In this document: positions 51,646 to 64,000 of the stretch, one piece after another
How positions within the stretch are numbered: position 1 is the stretch's first letter
How the letters are laid out: each line of letters opens with the position of its first letter
Origin: Lagopus muta
Taxonomy: Eukaryota; Chordata; Aves; Galliformes; Phasianidae
Direction: 5' to 3'
DNA: 64,000 bases
Assembly (NCBI RefSeq): GCF_023343835.1
Contig: NC_064435.1
Location: 81,478,134 to 81,542,133, forward strand
Translations under genes and position numbers: made by a program
Notes under the pieces: generated by a model
What the model saw: the letters and a program-made list of their open reading frames with translations, nothing else
Told to the model about the DNA's origin: nothing
The model's database searches: none

Positions 51646-53757
51646 GATGAAGGACACTCATGTTGGATTTTATAGAGATTTCACAGCCCATTGCTTTGAG
51701 GACTTGGATAATGACCAAGGGGAGAGCAGAATATGATTTCCGGCAAAATGCATACCTGCAAAAAATTGGTGGGTTGATAACTGAAGGATGTTCTCTAGTT
51801 AGTTAATGGAGATCGTTTTAACATGTGTTAATATAGCTAAATTTATCTGTCTAGACAGTAAGATCATACATGTAGGCTGGAGAGTAGTACTTCAGAAAGT
51901 GCTAACTCTTCACGGATAAGATGCTGTAGCTAAAATGCACTCTGTAGTTCTTTGGTATGGATATGAGGGATCTGAAATGATATGGGGTGTATTTTTATTT
52001 TGCAGTATGTTTCTAGTGATGTAATATTAGAAAAGGATATCCTGTTTGAGGCTGAGATACAGAAAAGCACCCTTGTTGAACTCAGAAAAGATTCAGAAAA
52101 ATACATAAAGGACAACAAAAATCCTTGAAAGAAATATGTGAACAAACATATGATGTATTTAGTAAGAGCCTAGAGTCCAGTCTACTAAGTTTAGCAGATG
52201 GAAGTTTAAGAGGTGACTGATAGCCTGCAAGTACGCATATGGGGCCAAACATTTCAGAAAGAGCCATTACCTTTACTGTAGTAGTCAATAATATTGCAAA
52301 ATATGGCAGCTGAAGGCTGAACTCAGGTATATTTCTTTTAGAAACAGAATAAATTTAAAACTGAAGGCAGTTATCTATCAGAAGAATTTATTTAAGGATG
52401 TTCTGAATATGCAAGTGACAAAAGCTGTGAATCTTTGCAAAGAGATGCCTCTATCTCAGGCAGAATAAGATGATCTGTTGCAGAAATGATGGAGTGATAT
52501 TGTACAGGAAGGCAAACTGCACTCTCCTCACTTGGCTAAGTCTGTGAGTTTGGTAACACACAAGTCATTGACAAAATGTGGCAAAGATGTTTCAGCATCA
52601 AAGGTGCCCTGAACTCAGCATCAACATGTGGCCATATATTTACAAAAAGGAAAAAAGGAAAAAAGAAAGGAAAGGTATGGCTGGGGTGGTGAGAAGAGGG
52701 CACAATGATCAGTTTAAGTTGTATTTTAAGAAGAAAATGAGTTATGAGATTTATTAAATAAAAATATATCACAAACCAAGCACTACATACTTCTGGCTAC
52801 CATTTTGAAGGATTTCAACATGATAATTGTGTGAATTAACAACCAGCTGGGAGCAATACTCTGCTATTTAATAAAGGAGAGGACATGAGGTTCTTCTAGA
52901 CAGGAAAGAATCTACATTGTTAACAGATGACCTGAAAGTTCAGCTCATTGAAAAGGCAAATATTTTGACCAGGAGAATAATTCTTTATGTACAACACTGT
53001 GAGTAGAAGAGTTTAAACCATACAACTATTTTTAACCATGTCACAGCTTTTGAGCTCAGTCTTCCAGTTATTTCATAAACAATACTTTAAAAAGCTAAAT
53101 AGACCTTCCTTGATGAATGTAGAGGTGGATATGTCACAAGCTTTTTAGATTTCATTTTTTTGTTTGTGTAATTTCTGTGTTTTCTGTAACAGTTCATGGT
53201 AGATTTTTGTCTCTTGTTCTCAGTATCTGCCACATTCTGTTTTGTTAGATTCCAGAATTATTATTGCCTTAGAGTAACCAAGGGCAAAACCTGGACTTAT
53301 ATATGAAGAAATGAAGGATGCTATGATCAAGGAATAAAATGCTAAGACTTTGTAGAAAATTCTACTTTCCTTGAGTGACAAAGCTGTAGTTTTCCAGAAG
53401 TTTTTTCATGAACACTTCTATGACCTAAAATGCAATTTTAAAGTACTGTTTGAGGTCAAAGTGTTGCTTTTCAGCTTGTCTAGATTCTTTCAGATATTTG
53501 ATTTGAGCTTCCAAAATTTTCATCAGAAAACCTTTCATTTGATTTCCTTAATTCAAGATGTAATATTTTTAAGCGTCTCTAACTTAGTATTGTAAGATAG
53601 TTGTTCTTTCTCCTGTTCTGGATAGTGGTTTTGCAAACCCTGATAAAGTTCTAGATTCCTTCAGTGCTTTCTAAAACTAAATTTGTGTCTGAATTGCATT
53701 TTGTAAATTAAAATTCTTCAATTCACAACACTTGTTGGTAACATAATTAAGATCTAA
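51646..53757 (+). other. CDYL intron 1, no further feature seen
   Basis: AT-rich, with only the purine tract listed. Confidence 0.65.
52647..52676 (+). repeat. Purine (GGAAAAA)n tract
   Basis: A/G-only sequence with imperfect AAAAAGG units. Confidence 0.85.
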
Positions 53758-53846
53758 TGCATGGCAACCCTGCCCACGGCAGGAAGTTGGAGCTCAATGA
53801 TCTTTAAGGTTCCTTCCAACCCAAGCCATTCTATGATTCTATGATC
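53758..53846 (+). mobile_element. CR1 3'-end fragment with perfect tail
   Basis: Only about 90 bases remain, including GGTTCCTTCCAACCCAAGCC and the tandem tail ATTCTATGATTCTATGATC, a severe 5' truncation typical of CR1. Confidence 0.93.
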
Positions 53847-56800
53847 AAACTGAAAAAATTTGAATGGACGACATGCTGTTTTCAGGATCTACAATGATCA
53901 TAGATTTAATATATCTTGGTTTTCAAAGACAGCATGATGAAAAATGATATATCAAGGGAAATCTGTTTTAGCCTCAAAACTATGCATCATTTAGAAATAT
54001 ATACATTTAGAAATAAGCATCCAGGTAGTTCTTTGTTGTGGTCTCTGAATGTTATTTTGTGAGGTGTTTTTTGAGATTGTGAGTTGTTTATGTAAAGTTC
54101 TACATGATCTATTTCGAACATGCTGTAAAGTTTATGCTTACTCTGTGTGTCTACGTAGGTGTGTAATGCGTCCTTTGGGAAGAAAACAAGCCTCTTCCCT
54201 CTGTAATTACCATGCTCTTCCCTGTAATGTGGTTTTACCTTTTTACACATTTTAGGAAGACATGTCCCAAATAGGAGAGACTGTGAATTGCACATCGTGC
54301 AAAGCTCTGTGAATTTGGTTTCTTGTCACTGTTGCAACTTGTAAGTACAGTTGCTGTATATTTCTAAGTGATGAAATTTGGTCAGGCCTAATGTTTTCCA
54401 TCTTCTCTCTACCACTTTCCTGCACCCATATTAATGTGTGTGCAAAAATGGAAAGCAAGCATGATGTACTAAATATTGTGGCACCTTGCTTATTGCTTAG
54501 GAGCAGATTAAGAACAGACCAACCTTTGAATATTATTCCTGAAAGTGAACTAGGAAGTCTAGTAGAAGCATACAGAGTATTTTAATGTTCCTTGTGTTAG
54601 TGCAAGTTTTGGTAGCTCATCATTTTTAAATATATGTAGTATGACATTTTGGAAAGAGTATTTGATTGATATTCTAAAAAAAATGAAGTGATACAACGTA
54701 ATAGAAACAATACCAAGTCTGCTCTATAATACAGTTAACTTGCAATGTCTGTGTTGCCACAAAAAGCCAAAAACAAACAAACAAAAAAAAATTCAAATTC
54801 AGTTCCCACCAAATTGTAAGATGGTTATTTTTCTTGCGTGACAAATTATGTACATATAATCAAACCATATTTAGGTTAGCCCTTTGTTTGTGTGTGATTG
54901 AAAAATCTGATAAAACTCTTGCACCCTTGGAAGTAGAAGCTCTCTGGGGCAAAGGCTGTGTCTGAGCATCTGTTCTTTTCTTTAGAGATTTTATACCACA
55001 TTGTAAAAAGACTGTTATTTACATCACAAATTCAAACACTCTAGATTGAGGAAATGCCAGATTTATGGTTGCCTATGAGTTCGTAAATCTCTTTCTTTAC
55101 ATCTAATTTGTGCAAAGAGTCGATCATGAATCCTGTGTCCGTGGAAGAAAACTGTTTGCAGTAGTAATTAAAAGAAGAAGGTGCACAGCTAATCTACTGT
55201 TTCAGTGGAAAGCAGTGCTTCCCCCTTTGGTGCTCCCAGGAAGGAAGCTAAAGCCATTAGCCAAAAAAACACCATGTTACCAGTGTGTTCAGTTTCTCCT
55301 GTTTATCCTTATTCTCAGCCACTTGAGATACCCACGTATTGCAAATACAAAGTATGTTGATATCTTGCCTTCCCACCATCTCCTCAGCTGGGTGTTCACT
55401 CTAGAAACTCTGGAGCACATAGCATTTCATGCAGAATCACCTTAGAGAGTTCAGGAATTTGAAAATTCTCCTCCCCTTCACCTCCTCCCCTATTGATTTT
55501 ATGTAATTTGTTTGAGGCTGAATTTCCTCCATGAGCACCATCAATGTAAATTTTGGCAGCTCCATGAGGATTGCTTTAAGTAGCTATGGAAGACCATCCT
55601 TGGGATGGTTCAATCCTGGGGACAGTTCAATCTGCTGAGTTTCAGAGGCTAATGCTAATTTTGTAGGTGATACAACTTCTCAAAAAGACTGACGTTATTA
55701 GGCAGCTTTAAATGTACTATTATTTTAATAACTTCCTTATAATGGAATACCTTCTAAAGTAGCGTGCTAAATTACATTAAAATTATAATAACTTTGTAGT
55801 TGAAATACCAGCATTGTTTTGTTTGTAGTTGGAACCATCTAGAATGAATTTGTTAGTTCAAAATTTGAGTTATATCTACTTTATAAAAAGAAAAAAAAAT
55901 CCAAATGCTAAATCTGGAAGTTAGAAAAACAAATGTTCTAGAAATTAATTTGCTGAGTCTGTCTGTTGTTTTCTCACAAAAGAGAGCAGGGTCAAATTTT
56001 GGTTCTATTCCAGAATTTGCTCCTAATTCTTTGCTGTTCAATATTTTTCTTAATTTGGGTTGTACATGAGGAATTGATAATTTTTCCCAATTTTTGGAAA
56101 ATTAGACAAATCTGGAGCATGGGGAGTACTTCTAATAAGGACGAACAGTACTTCTAGCTTTTCTCTGTTCCCATCAGTTTATCAGTTGAGATTAGCGTAA
56201 TTGCAAACCTTGTATCCAGTTGTTTAATTATTGAGTTGATAGCTGTTACCACACCAACAGACTTACCTCTCATAGAAATAATTTTGTTGCTCTTTAACTG
56301 GCTGTGTGAATTCCAGTTAGTCTGCTTGACTCCATATGCAGAGCATCAATTTTCTGGGTAGTAAAACCTACTGGGATAGTACATATTTTTTAGAAGAGAT
56401 TGGCTCTCCCACCTGAACTGATGAGTACCTGTTTTTAAAAGAACAGTGTATTTCATGCCCATGGAGTATTTCTTGTAGTCTCTTGCCTTGCTTAAGAAAA
56501 ATAAAAGTAACCCACTCACTATGTATATATGCATATATATTTGCAGTCCTAATTCAGCTGTAGTCATGGCATTGGAAGAACAACCCACATTTCATCACTG
56601 CCCTCTGCCTGGTGTCACTTGTCTCTCTGGTCTGCTAGCTGAGCTACTCATGAGAGCTCTCCCTAATCCAATTCGGTCAAATTGAGCCATGTTAGGAAAG
56701 ATTTGTTATTTAAATTGCTTAAGCTGATCTGGCTTATTTTGACTGACATGTTTAGGTAGTTCTTATATATGCAGCTCAGTCAGAAGATTTGAGAAGTGGT

Positions 56801-59800
56801 TACCGTCACGAGGATGTGGTGATAGGCTGAGGACATAGGTGGCAAAGAGCAGGTCTTTTACAGCTATGGCCAGACTGGTTGAGGTGTGTTTGTGTACAGC
56901 CTGAGATTTGGGAACCTGTTCTTCATGGAACTCTCTTAAGTCTATTGGACCGTTTAGAAAGAGAAAACTGCCCAACACCAGTTGCTTTCTGGGTGCTACT
57001 ATTAGCCACAGTTTCACCCAGAGCCACTTGTTCCTCACATTGGCCAAGAAGCTTTGATTGTCCACTTTTAAACAGCTCCTGCCAGCATTTTGAACTAAAG
57101 TGCAGGTCTCCCTCTGGTGCCCGCTTTGTTAAAAGTGCAAGATTTTATAATTGCGCTGGACAATTGAAAACCAACTATATGAAAAGAGAAAGGTGTCTTT
57201 GTAGTCCGGGTAATAACAGTTAGGAGAATGCTGACAGTAACGTTAGACAGTAGGCTACTTTTTTTTCTTGTGTTTCATAATGCTAATCTACACGTAAATT
57301 CAGAGCTGTGCATTCACTGTCAGCTGCAGCAGTGCTTGTCCTCTGCACTTCTTCTAACTATAAAATCTCCTATTTGGGAGGTATATGTTTTAGCAGATAC
57401 GTGGAAATTTAACTTGAGGACTTTGGAAATTCCAAATCTTTTCCACTTCTTTACCAGTTTCTTCTAGCTGCTCATTTTGGCAATTGCTAGACCACTGATC
57501 AGTCTTATACAACTGAATGTTTTCTGCTTTGGTGGATCTCAAGAGGTCATGATCAAGATCTAGTTGAAAGCCCTTTCCCTACTGATGAAAAGGCTTAAAT
57601 ATCAGGCACTGATAGGAGCACACCACCGCACATCTTCCCAACAAAATGCTATAAACTGTTGCCATCCCCGAGGGAGGAATTTTTCATTTGAATAATTTCC
57701 CACCATGAGGCCTTTGACCCCATAAAAGAACCCTGCTTTACATAAACAGCCCTACCGTTCACAGCTATTCACAGCTATCTATGTGTACATTTTTATTTCC
57801 ATATTCCCAAGAACACAGAATGCAAGTGTTTCTCAGACGTATCCTGGTAATGCCAAACTTCAAATGAACTGCATGCATTTTGGACTTATGTACCTCCTGG
57901 TTCGTACATTGCAGACTTTGAACACCTTGACAGCTTCTGACATGAGCAGGCAGTTCTCAAACAACCACGAATGATGTGTGTGACTCAGTTCAGCATGTGG
58001 GTACTTCCAGAAATAATCTGTTTCAGAAATGCCCCAAACAATTGTCTAGAAATAAACACATAGAGGATTGTTAATGTTTCAGTTGCATGCTTTTGTCATC
58101 TTTTGTTGTGAACCAGTGTATGTCCAAAAACTTCCCTGGTGCAAGAACACAGCCACAAAAAGAACTGATTTGGAGTACCCCAGTATGAGCAAGGTCAAGT
58201 TGATATGTAGGGATGATAAACTGACAGCAGCCGCACAGCACTTTGCCTGCTTGATGCACTTGTACAGGACAGCACCCTAAACCTGCTTTTGAAGGCAGTT
58301 CAGAGCATCTCTGCAGGGTAAGCTATTCATAAAAACTTGCTGCTCCTCTGAGGTTCAGAATGCCTGTCTATGGGGGGATGAGCTGCTAGCCCCCCGAAGA
58401 AGCCAAGCAATCTTTTAATTCCCTTTGTGCTTTGCTAGTCAATGGAAAACTGCAGGGGAAAGAGATCATCAGGTTCTTTTGGGGTTTTATATGGAGCTGG
58501 GAGTGATGTTGGCTTTCATTCTTCCTCTGTTTCTCGACCCTGCAGAGGTAAAACTAATGTTTCCCTGTATGAATGTTGGGCTGTAGTTAGGCAGTACTGC
58601 AGCAGGAATGATGTGGGGGGTGGAGACATTTGGTTGTAGTTGTTGTTGTTATTTTCCAGTGTGCTCTCTCTCATTATGCTTGCTCATCTGTTTTTATGGC
58701 TGAATGTTAAGCAGGTCCAAAAATCCAGCTAAAATGTAAATATTATCTTCATCTGCTTCTTGGTGGAATTAGTTACCTGAATAAGTACAGTATGCAGCTG
58801 CACAACAGCTATGCCTGCACAACAGTGGGTGGAATAAAAGGGAACTTGAAGAAAAAATGTCCTTTTTTTTAATTTTTGTAAAGATTCTTGAAAGGAAGAA
58901 AGTAAGGATGAACAGATAGCAGGTCGTGCAATCGATAATATTTTTCCTGCAGGTTGCTGTTAAATGGCTTCTGTTCATTCACACTGCAGCAAATTCTCAG
59001 CTTGAACATTTGGCTGTAACTGGCCTTTGTGTTGTCGTCTTCTCCCATACTTTTCTGATGTATTTTTTTCTTCACAGAAAACAAAGTGTTGAAGAAGCTC
59101 TTTCATACTCTCCTATTCAGCATTCAAAAGAAATAAACTGCGCTTTGTAATTGCGGTGCTATCCAAGGCAGGTCAGCGACCTCATCTAAGGGCACATCTT
59201 AGAAGACGATTACTTTTTCACTGCTAGCATTTAGTACCTCTTTAAATTCTGCCCTTGAGTTTAGATATCCTTGCAAAGAAAGGCAATCTAGGTCCCAGTG
59301 GTAACGGATATAATGTGAAGAGGTGGTGAAAGATTACTTGCAAAATTCTCCTATTTTTCAGTTGTATAAAAATTGTTTTGTCCTGGAGGCTCAGTCAGAT
59401 GCTTTATGAGGCTTCTGAATCTTATTCCTCCATTTCCTTCCCAAGGAAACTTCCTTTCTTTGTGTAATTGTTTTGTCTTTAACGATTTGTTTGCTTGTGA
59501 TCTTCCAAAGTGTCTTTGAATCAGAGAAACCCTAAAAATGCCATGTTTTCAAAATGCACTTGGGTGCTCTGTAAGAATATTAGTCAAGAGGCCCTGCCTT
59601 TTTCACTTGCTGTGGTCTTCATAATAAAATAAAAGGGGCACTAAAGATTAATGGAAGCTATCCAAATTTCTGTCAGCACCAGATGATGGGAAAGATCAGT
59701 GAAATATAGTTCTGAATCTCCCTATTTACACCTGCAGTATGTTGCATTACGTCCTTAGGCTGGGAATCTCCGTAAGGATTGTACTGCAAGGCAAGTGAGT

Positions 59801-60385
59801 TAACATGTAAGAATGTTTTCCACTAAGTTCAGACCTTAAGAGTGGCTGGGTGGGGCTAGGAGGTGTTCAGAAGAGTGTAGTGTATCATCATAAAGCTATT
59901 CCAAAATACCCAACTTTTTTCATGAGATCAGCAATGTCTTTCTGGAAGACAATACTTAAATATGGTGGTAGCGTTGTCTGTTCCACTGTGGGAATAATTC
60001 TTGTTCAACCCGAGGGAAAAAAAACAAGATGTTGGAGTAGAGTATTTTTTCTCAGATTAGCCTTTTCCCTGATTTAATTTGTTTAGTATTGCTTAAATTT
60101 CTTTTAAACATATATTGAAGTTACCCATATCTTAAGTTTTGGATTCACCTCTGTGAAGCCTGGGTGTAACTTGTAATCTGAGCACATCTTCTTGTGCATG
60201 GTCTTCCCTGGGGCTGAAGCACATTCCTGCCCTTCTTTGAGCCCTGACTGAGTTTAGCCAAGAGTTAGGACATAGTTTCTAAAATCAGGGTGCTTCTGAG
60301 CATCAACCAGGCAGCGGTCTTAACATCTCTGCTTGAGGTATTCTAGCCCTGCAGAATAATAGTATTAATTCATAGCATATTTCCT

Positions 60386-60453
60386 GCTTTTCTATTTGGC
60401 CATTTTATTCCCACTTTCAGCTTTTCTATTTGGCCATTTTATTCCCACTTTCA
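60386..60453 (+). repeat. 34-bp perfect tandem duplication
   Basis: A 34-base unit starting GCTTTTCTATTTGGCC and ending CCACTTTCA is present twice without mismatch, so the duplication is recent or under conversion. Confidence 0.93.
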
Positions 60454-62835
60454 ACTCCAAGTCTCTTGGAAATTTGTCACTGCATACGGTGCTACAAACA
60501 TCTTGTCTTTTTTTGTGAAGCTACTGTTGTGCTGTATTTTCTACATACAACCTTTGCATCTTTTGTTCTAACCTAATCTTCACTTTCTTTTTACTTGGCT
60601 CCTTTCACACTGTTCCTTCTTCCCTTCTGCTTGAATCACAACTCCCAAACGTTGTTTCCTTGAGCCCTTATTAAAAAATATCATCAGCTCTGCCACCTTG
60701 AGAACGGAGCACAGCGAGGGATGGCGAGCTGTCTTTCAGATGATGCTGTCTCAGAATGTACTGCTTTATTGTTACCTTCTGTTCTCTCGTCCTCCCTACC
60801 CCTCTCCTTCCTTCTCTTATTGTATTTTAAGACTTTGTAGAACAACTGTGTAACTAAGCACTTAACAGCAAGTTTTCAAGTTGTTTGGCAGGTGCCAAGC
60901 TGAGCATTTTTTTAGAATGCCTCTGGTATAAAAGTACGATCTGTTTCTGCTGATTTTGATTAATTAGTGGTTGTGTGCAGTCAAGTATCTTGCAAGCTGT
61001 GTTAGTGTGATTGAACCACACCGTTAAATGCAGTGCTTGCTGGTTAAACATGAATGGATTTACCTTTGACCCTTTGCTCTCACACTAATTTCACACTGGA
61101 TACAAAAACATATACTGTTGTTATTTTCATTGTACCTGGATCTACCACTAAGGAGAGTGTTTTGGAAACCATTCAAAATAAAGTAAATACTGGTGCCTTG
61201 CTAAGTGGTGGGATATGCATTTGTTTTCTGAAAGAAGTCAAAGCCAATCCTGCAACGTCTACTTGTGTGGAAAATGTATATTCAACCAAACAATCTCTCG
61301 GACTGGTTTATTTTTTTAAATTTAAGAATTTAAGTTCAAATAATGCTTTATTTTTTACGCTTCAAATATGTATGTATGTGATTTTTAGGACAGAAGCACT
61401 TACAGAGATGTACATGTATTGAGCACTTCATCAGAATACGTGCAAGAGAACATACTGATTCCCAGGCCTGAAAATGGTTATCTGAATGAATCCTCACATA
61501 CTGTACTTGGGACTCTTTATGTTCCTTGACATACTTCCTTAATTAAGCTGTTCATTTGCTACATTTAAATAGCTGTCCCCAGCTGTTGCACATTAGCAAA
61601 TCCTCACTACTAGTCTAAAAAAAATGGCTGAACTGGTGGTTTTTTGTTTTGTTTAGAATTTGGTTTGAGTTTAATTTAGCCAGTGTTTACTACCGTAACA
61701 TCTTGTTCTTCTGTAACATATAACAGACACAGTAATACTTAAGAAAGATGTAAGAAAGCTAAATCTGAGAAATTAAGAAGAATCTCTCTTCACTATTGAA
61801 CACGGGAATGATGGTAGCAAAATGTAGAAGCTAGGTAAGCAAGTAAGATATAGATAAATGTAAAATTCTGAGTGTGATGACATGGATAGGCATGTTTCTA
61901 AATAATTATTAATTTATTGAAAAATGTACTTAAGATATGATACATCTGTTTAAGACTGGATTTTCTATAACCTACTAGGCTACAGAAAATTATAGAAAAA
62001 TATAAAACACTGTGTATTTTGCTGCTGGAGAATTATCTCACTCAGTTTTTCATAAACAATTCCTTCCTAGAAGTAAAATGGTAGCAAGTGCTATTATAGA
62101 AGCAGAGAGACACTTCGTTATTTCAGCTTATTCACTGTTATCAATTAATGAACTTATGGAAAGCTAAGAAAGCATTTGGGTCTTCAGAAATCAATGTCAC
62201 CTATTCCTGTCTAAATAAAATAATATGTATGATGGGAGTTGAGATATTTCAATTCCAAAATCTTGATGTATACAGTAAAAAACAAATCAAACCAAACCCT
62301 TAGCTCCCTGCTACTGATGATTTTGTCAAAACAATTTCTAACAAAGTCATGTTAAATAAATAAAAATTAATTAAATATTCAAGTGTATAACCTCGTCTTA
62401 TTTAAACAATAGACTAAAATGGAAAGGTAAATTTTGTATGTTGTAGCTGAATTTGCATTGATTAAAAAAGAAAAAACCATGCCAGCAGTAAGTAACTTCC
62501 TATAATTTAGGATTTAGCACATTTTCCTTAGATCTTTTAGAGTTAAGAATGATGCACTGTCTGACTATACAGCAAGTCAATTAAATACTTTCACACCTTT
62601 ATCAGTACAGTAATAAATGTGAATAATGCATCACTGTCTGTAAAAAGTCTGGTAAAACCTGTTGGGTTTAGTTAAAGATGGCGTTTATCATTCCAGCTTA
62701 GCAGTACCTATCAGTGAAAATGAGCCTTTTGATATAATGTCAGATGCAGATACTGTTAAAATGTAAAAGTCAAGGCAAGCAGAAAACCTTTATTTAAGCC
62801 AGGATTCAGATCTGTAGTGGTTTTAGTGGAGTTTG

Positions 62836-62880
62836 CTGGTTTTTTGTGTTTTTTGTTTTTGTTTTTGTTTTTTTTTTTTG
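62836..62880 (+). repeat. (GTTTTT)n / poly-T tract
   Basis: GTTTTT-type units ending in about 12 T residues. Confidence 0.85.
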
Positions 62881-63399
62881 CCCTTGAGTCTGTTTTGCTG
62901 CTCCCACACCTTCACATTTATTCACTGATGTTACCCCACCTATGTTGTACAACTGAGAAGGAAGAACAGAACAAGCTGAATGATAAAGGGTTTTATACCT
63001 AGGTTGTAATGAAGGGGAGAAACAGAACCGAAACTGTAGTATTTAGAAGCTGCAGATACGGTTGAGGACAACGAGCAAAAAGACCATAGGACTAAACTGG
63101 AGGAAGCAGCTCTCACTGAACTGATCTGATTCATTTCCATTTTGTTGGTAGAGAGAGTTAGAAAGAGAACTTAGTTGAAAAGCAAGTTGAAGTAACTGAA
63201 CTTTGTTTTAGTTTGCAACATCTGAAACATAGCTTTATTTTCTCTTTTGAATTTGGCTTTCTATTCGGTGTGGTTTGGTTTCTCTCTTATTCTCCTTATG
63301 TGATGGTTAGCCTCTTCTGATCGCTAACGCTTACAAGATAAAACAGAGAAAAAGAAAAAAAAAAAAAAAAAGCCAACACCAAACTCTTTCAGACAATTT

Positions 63400-63661
63400 A
63401 GAAACACGAGGGTGGAGTTAAGTACCCAGAGAAGTGTCGAATGAGTCACGAGTCAGGAGATTCATGGTTTGAAAAGGTTCTCAATTACCCAGGGCTGGAC
63501 CAGTGTATCCAAACAAAAGGAGGTGGGGGTTCAAGGTGCAATTCTGTTACAGCTTTCAGGCTGAGCTGAGTGTAGGTAGGCTTTTTGTGGTTTCCCTTCC
63601 GAGCCATCTCAAGCTGCAGTTTCCTGTCGTCGGTGAGTGCTGCTGGATCTCGGAAGAGAAG
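63400..63661 (+). other. Candidate alternative first exon or internal promoter in CDYL intron 1
   Basis: An exon ending GAAGAGAAG meets a GTGAGT donor at 63662-63667, and a second GTGAGT donor lies 29 bases upstream at 63633-63638. The preceding segment is locally richer in CpG than the rest of the intron. It has a perfect AP-1 site TGAGTCA (63442-63448) and an inverted pair of ETS-type cores, CTTCCGAG (63596-63603) and CTCGGAAG (63649-63656). No clear coding start joins in frame to the CDYL chromodomain, so if real the exon is probably non-coding or uses a downstream start. CDYL is known to use alternative first exons in mammals, but I could not match this sequence to any known one. Confidence 0.3.
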
Positions 63662-63667
63662 GTGAGT

Positions 63668-64000
63668 TTTCAACCGAGGGGTGGGATGGGGGGTAGAAAG
63701 TCCCCGAATCCTCTGTGAGATCAGATGAATCTCAGCTCTGTAGCAAGGAACTGTGGCAGGAGTACCTGAGTGGTTGTTTTGGAACTTGCCTTGTAAGAAA
63801 TCCAGAAAACGAGTGGGTGACTTTATTAAATGACCTTTCCTAAGGCTTTGCTGAATGTGTAGGAGTATTGCAATACTTTAGAGTTCAGCTTATCTTTAAT
63901 AGGCTCAGCTATTGGGCGGCAATTGATTGTGGAGAGGAAGGGGAGAGAAGAGGGAAGATTAAAAACAGGCTGCAAGAAAAAATACATTGTGACAGTGGAA
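63668..64000 (+). other. CDYL intron 1 after the candidate alternative exon
   Basis: G-rich just after the candidate donor, then ordinary intron sequence to the window edge. Confidence 0.55.

Larger units (their letters stand above)
53847..63399 (+). other. CDYL intron 1, long stretch with little repeat
   Basis: Nearly 10 kb without a CR1 copy that I recognise, apart from simple repeats and the 34-bp duplication. Low transposon density beside a developmental regulator can reflect intronic regulatory DNA, but no specific element can be named. Frames up to about 120 codons (for example 56879-57223 and 61054-61422) lack domains. Confidence 0.55.
33865..64000 (+). other. CDYL: CDYL intron 1 (5' part; continues beyond the window)
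   Basis: The intron starts with a GTAACA donor after codon 8 and is not closed in this window: no chromodomain exon (VERIVDKR...) is found, so it is at least 30 kb. A long first intron is usual for CDYL. It contains CR1 copies in both orientations, simple repeats and one candidate alternative first exon near 63.6 kb. Confidence 0.75.

Overview
This is a bird genome window, most likely from a galliform such as chicken or turkey (inference). The evidence is about a dozen CR1 LINE copies, most of them 5'-truncated and several ending in the diagnostic ATTCTATGAT-type 3' tail, plus a Galluhop-like mariner remnant. There are no bacterial-style operons, tRNAs or rRNAs. Background is AT-rich, broken by one sharp CpG island in the middle.

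The only protein-coding gene I can support is CDYL (chromodomain Y-like) on the + strand. Only its first coding exon is present: eight codons, MASEELYE, at 33841-33864, followed by a consensus splice donor. The exon lies in a CpG island (about 33000-34370). The presumed 5' UTR is repeat-rich: alternating purine-pyrimidine DNA, (CAG)11, a 51-base all-purine tract and further GAG/CAG blocks. The reading frame stays open upstream of the CDYL start past two ATGs in good Kozak context, so an N-terminally extended product is formally possible.

Layout: 1-32.9 kb is upstream intergenic DNA with no supported gene. It holds CR1 copies at about 4.9-6.5, 7.55, 8.7-9.5, 9.9-10.1, 13.0, 21.0-21.4 and 29.9-30.4 kb, a possible ancient L2-like relic (7.6-8.7 kb), an LTR-like segment with a textbook NF-E2/ARE motif (19.7-19.93 kb), a (CCTTG)n microsatellite (27.2 kb) and a mariner deletion derivative (27.5-28.1 kb). 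33.0-34.4 kb is the CDYL promoter and exon 1. From 33.87 kb to the window end is CDYL intron 1, with more CR1 copies (38.3, 42.7-44.0, 47.4, 51.1 and 53.8 kb), a G-quadruplex-type tract (46.9 kb), a 34-bp tandem duplication (60.4 kb) and, near the end, a possible alternative first exon (about 63.4-63.66 kb) with two GTGAGT donors, an AP-1 site and inverted ETS-type cores.

I see no strong evidence for a wholly new biological system. The observations most worth following are the in-frame polyQ-containing extension upstream of CDYL, the candidate alternative promoter at 63.6 kb, the LTR-like regulatory segment and the mariner derivative.
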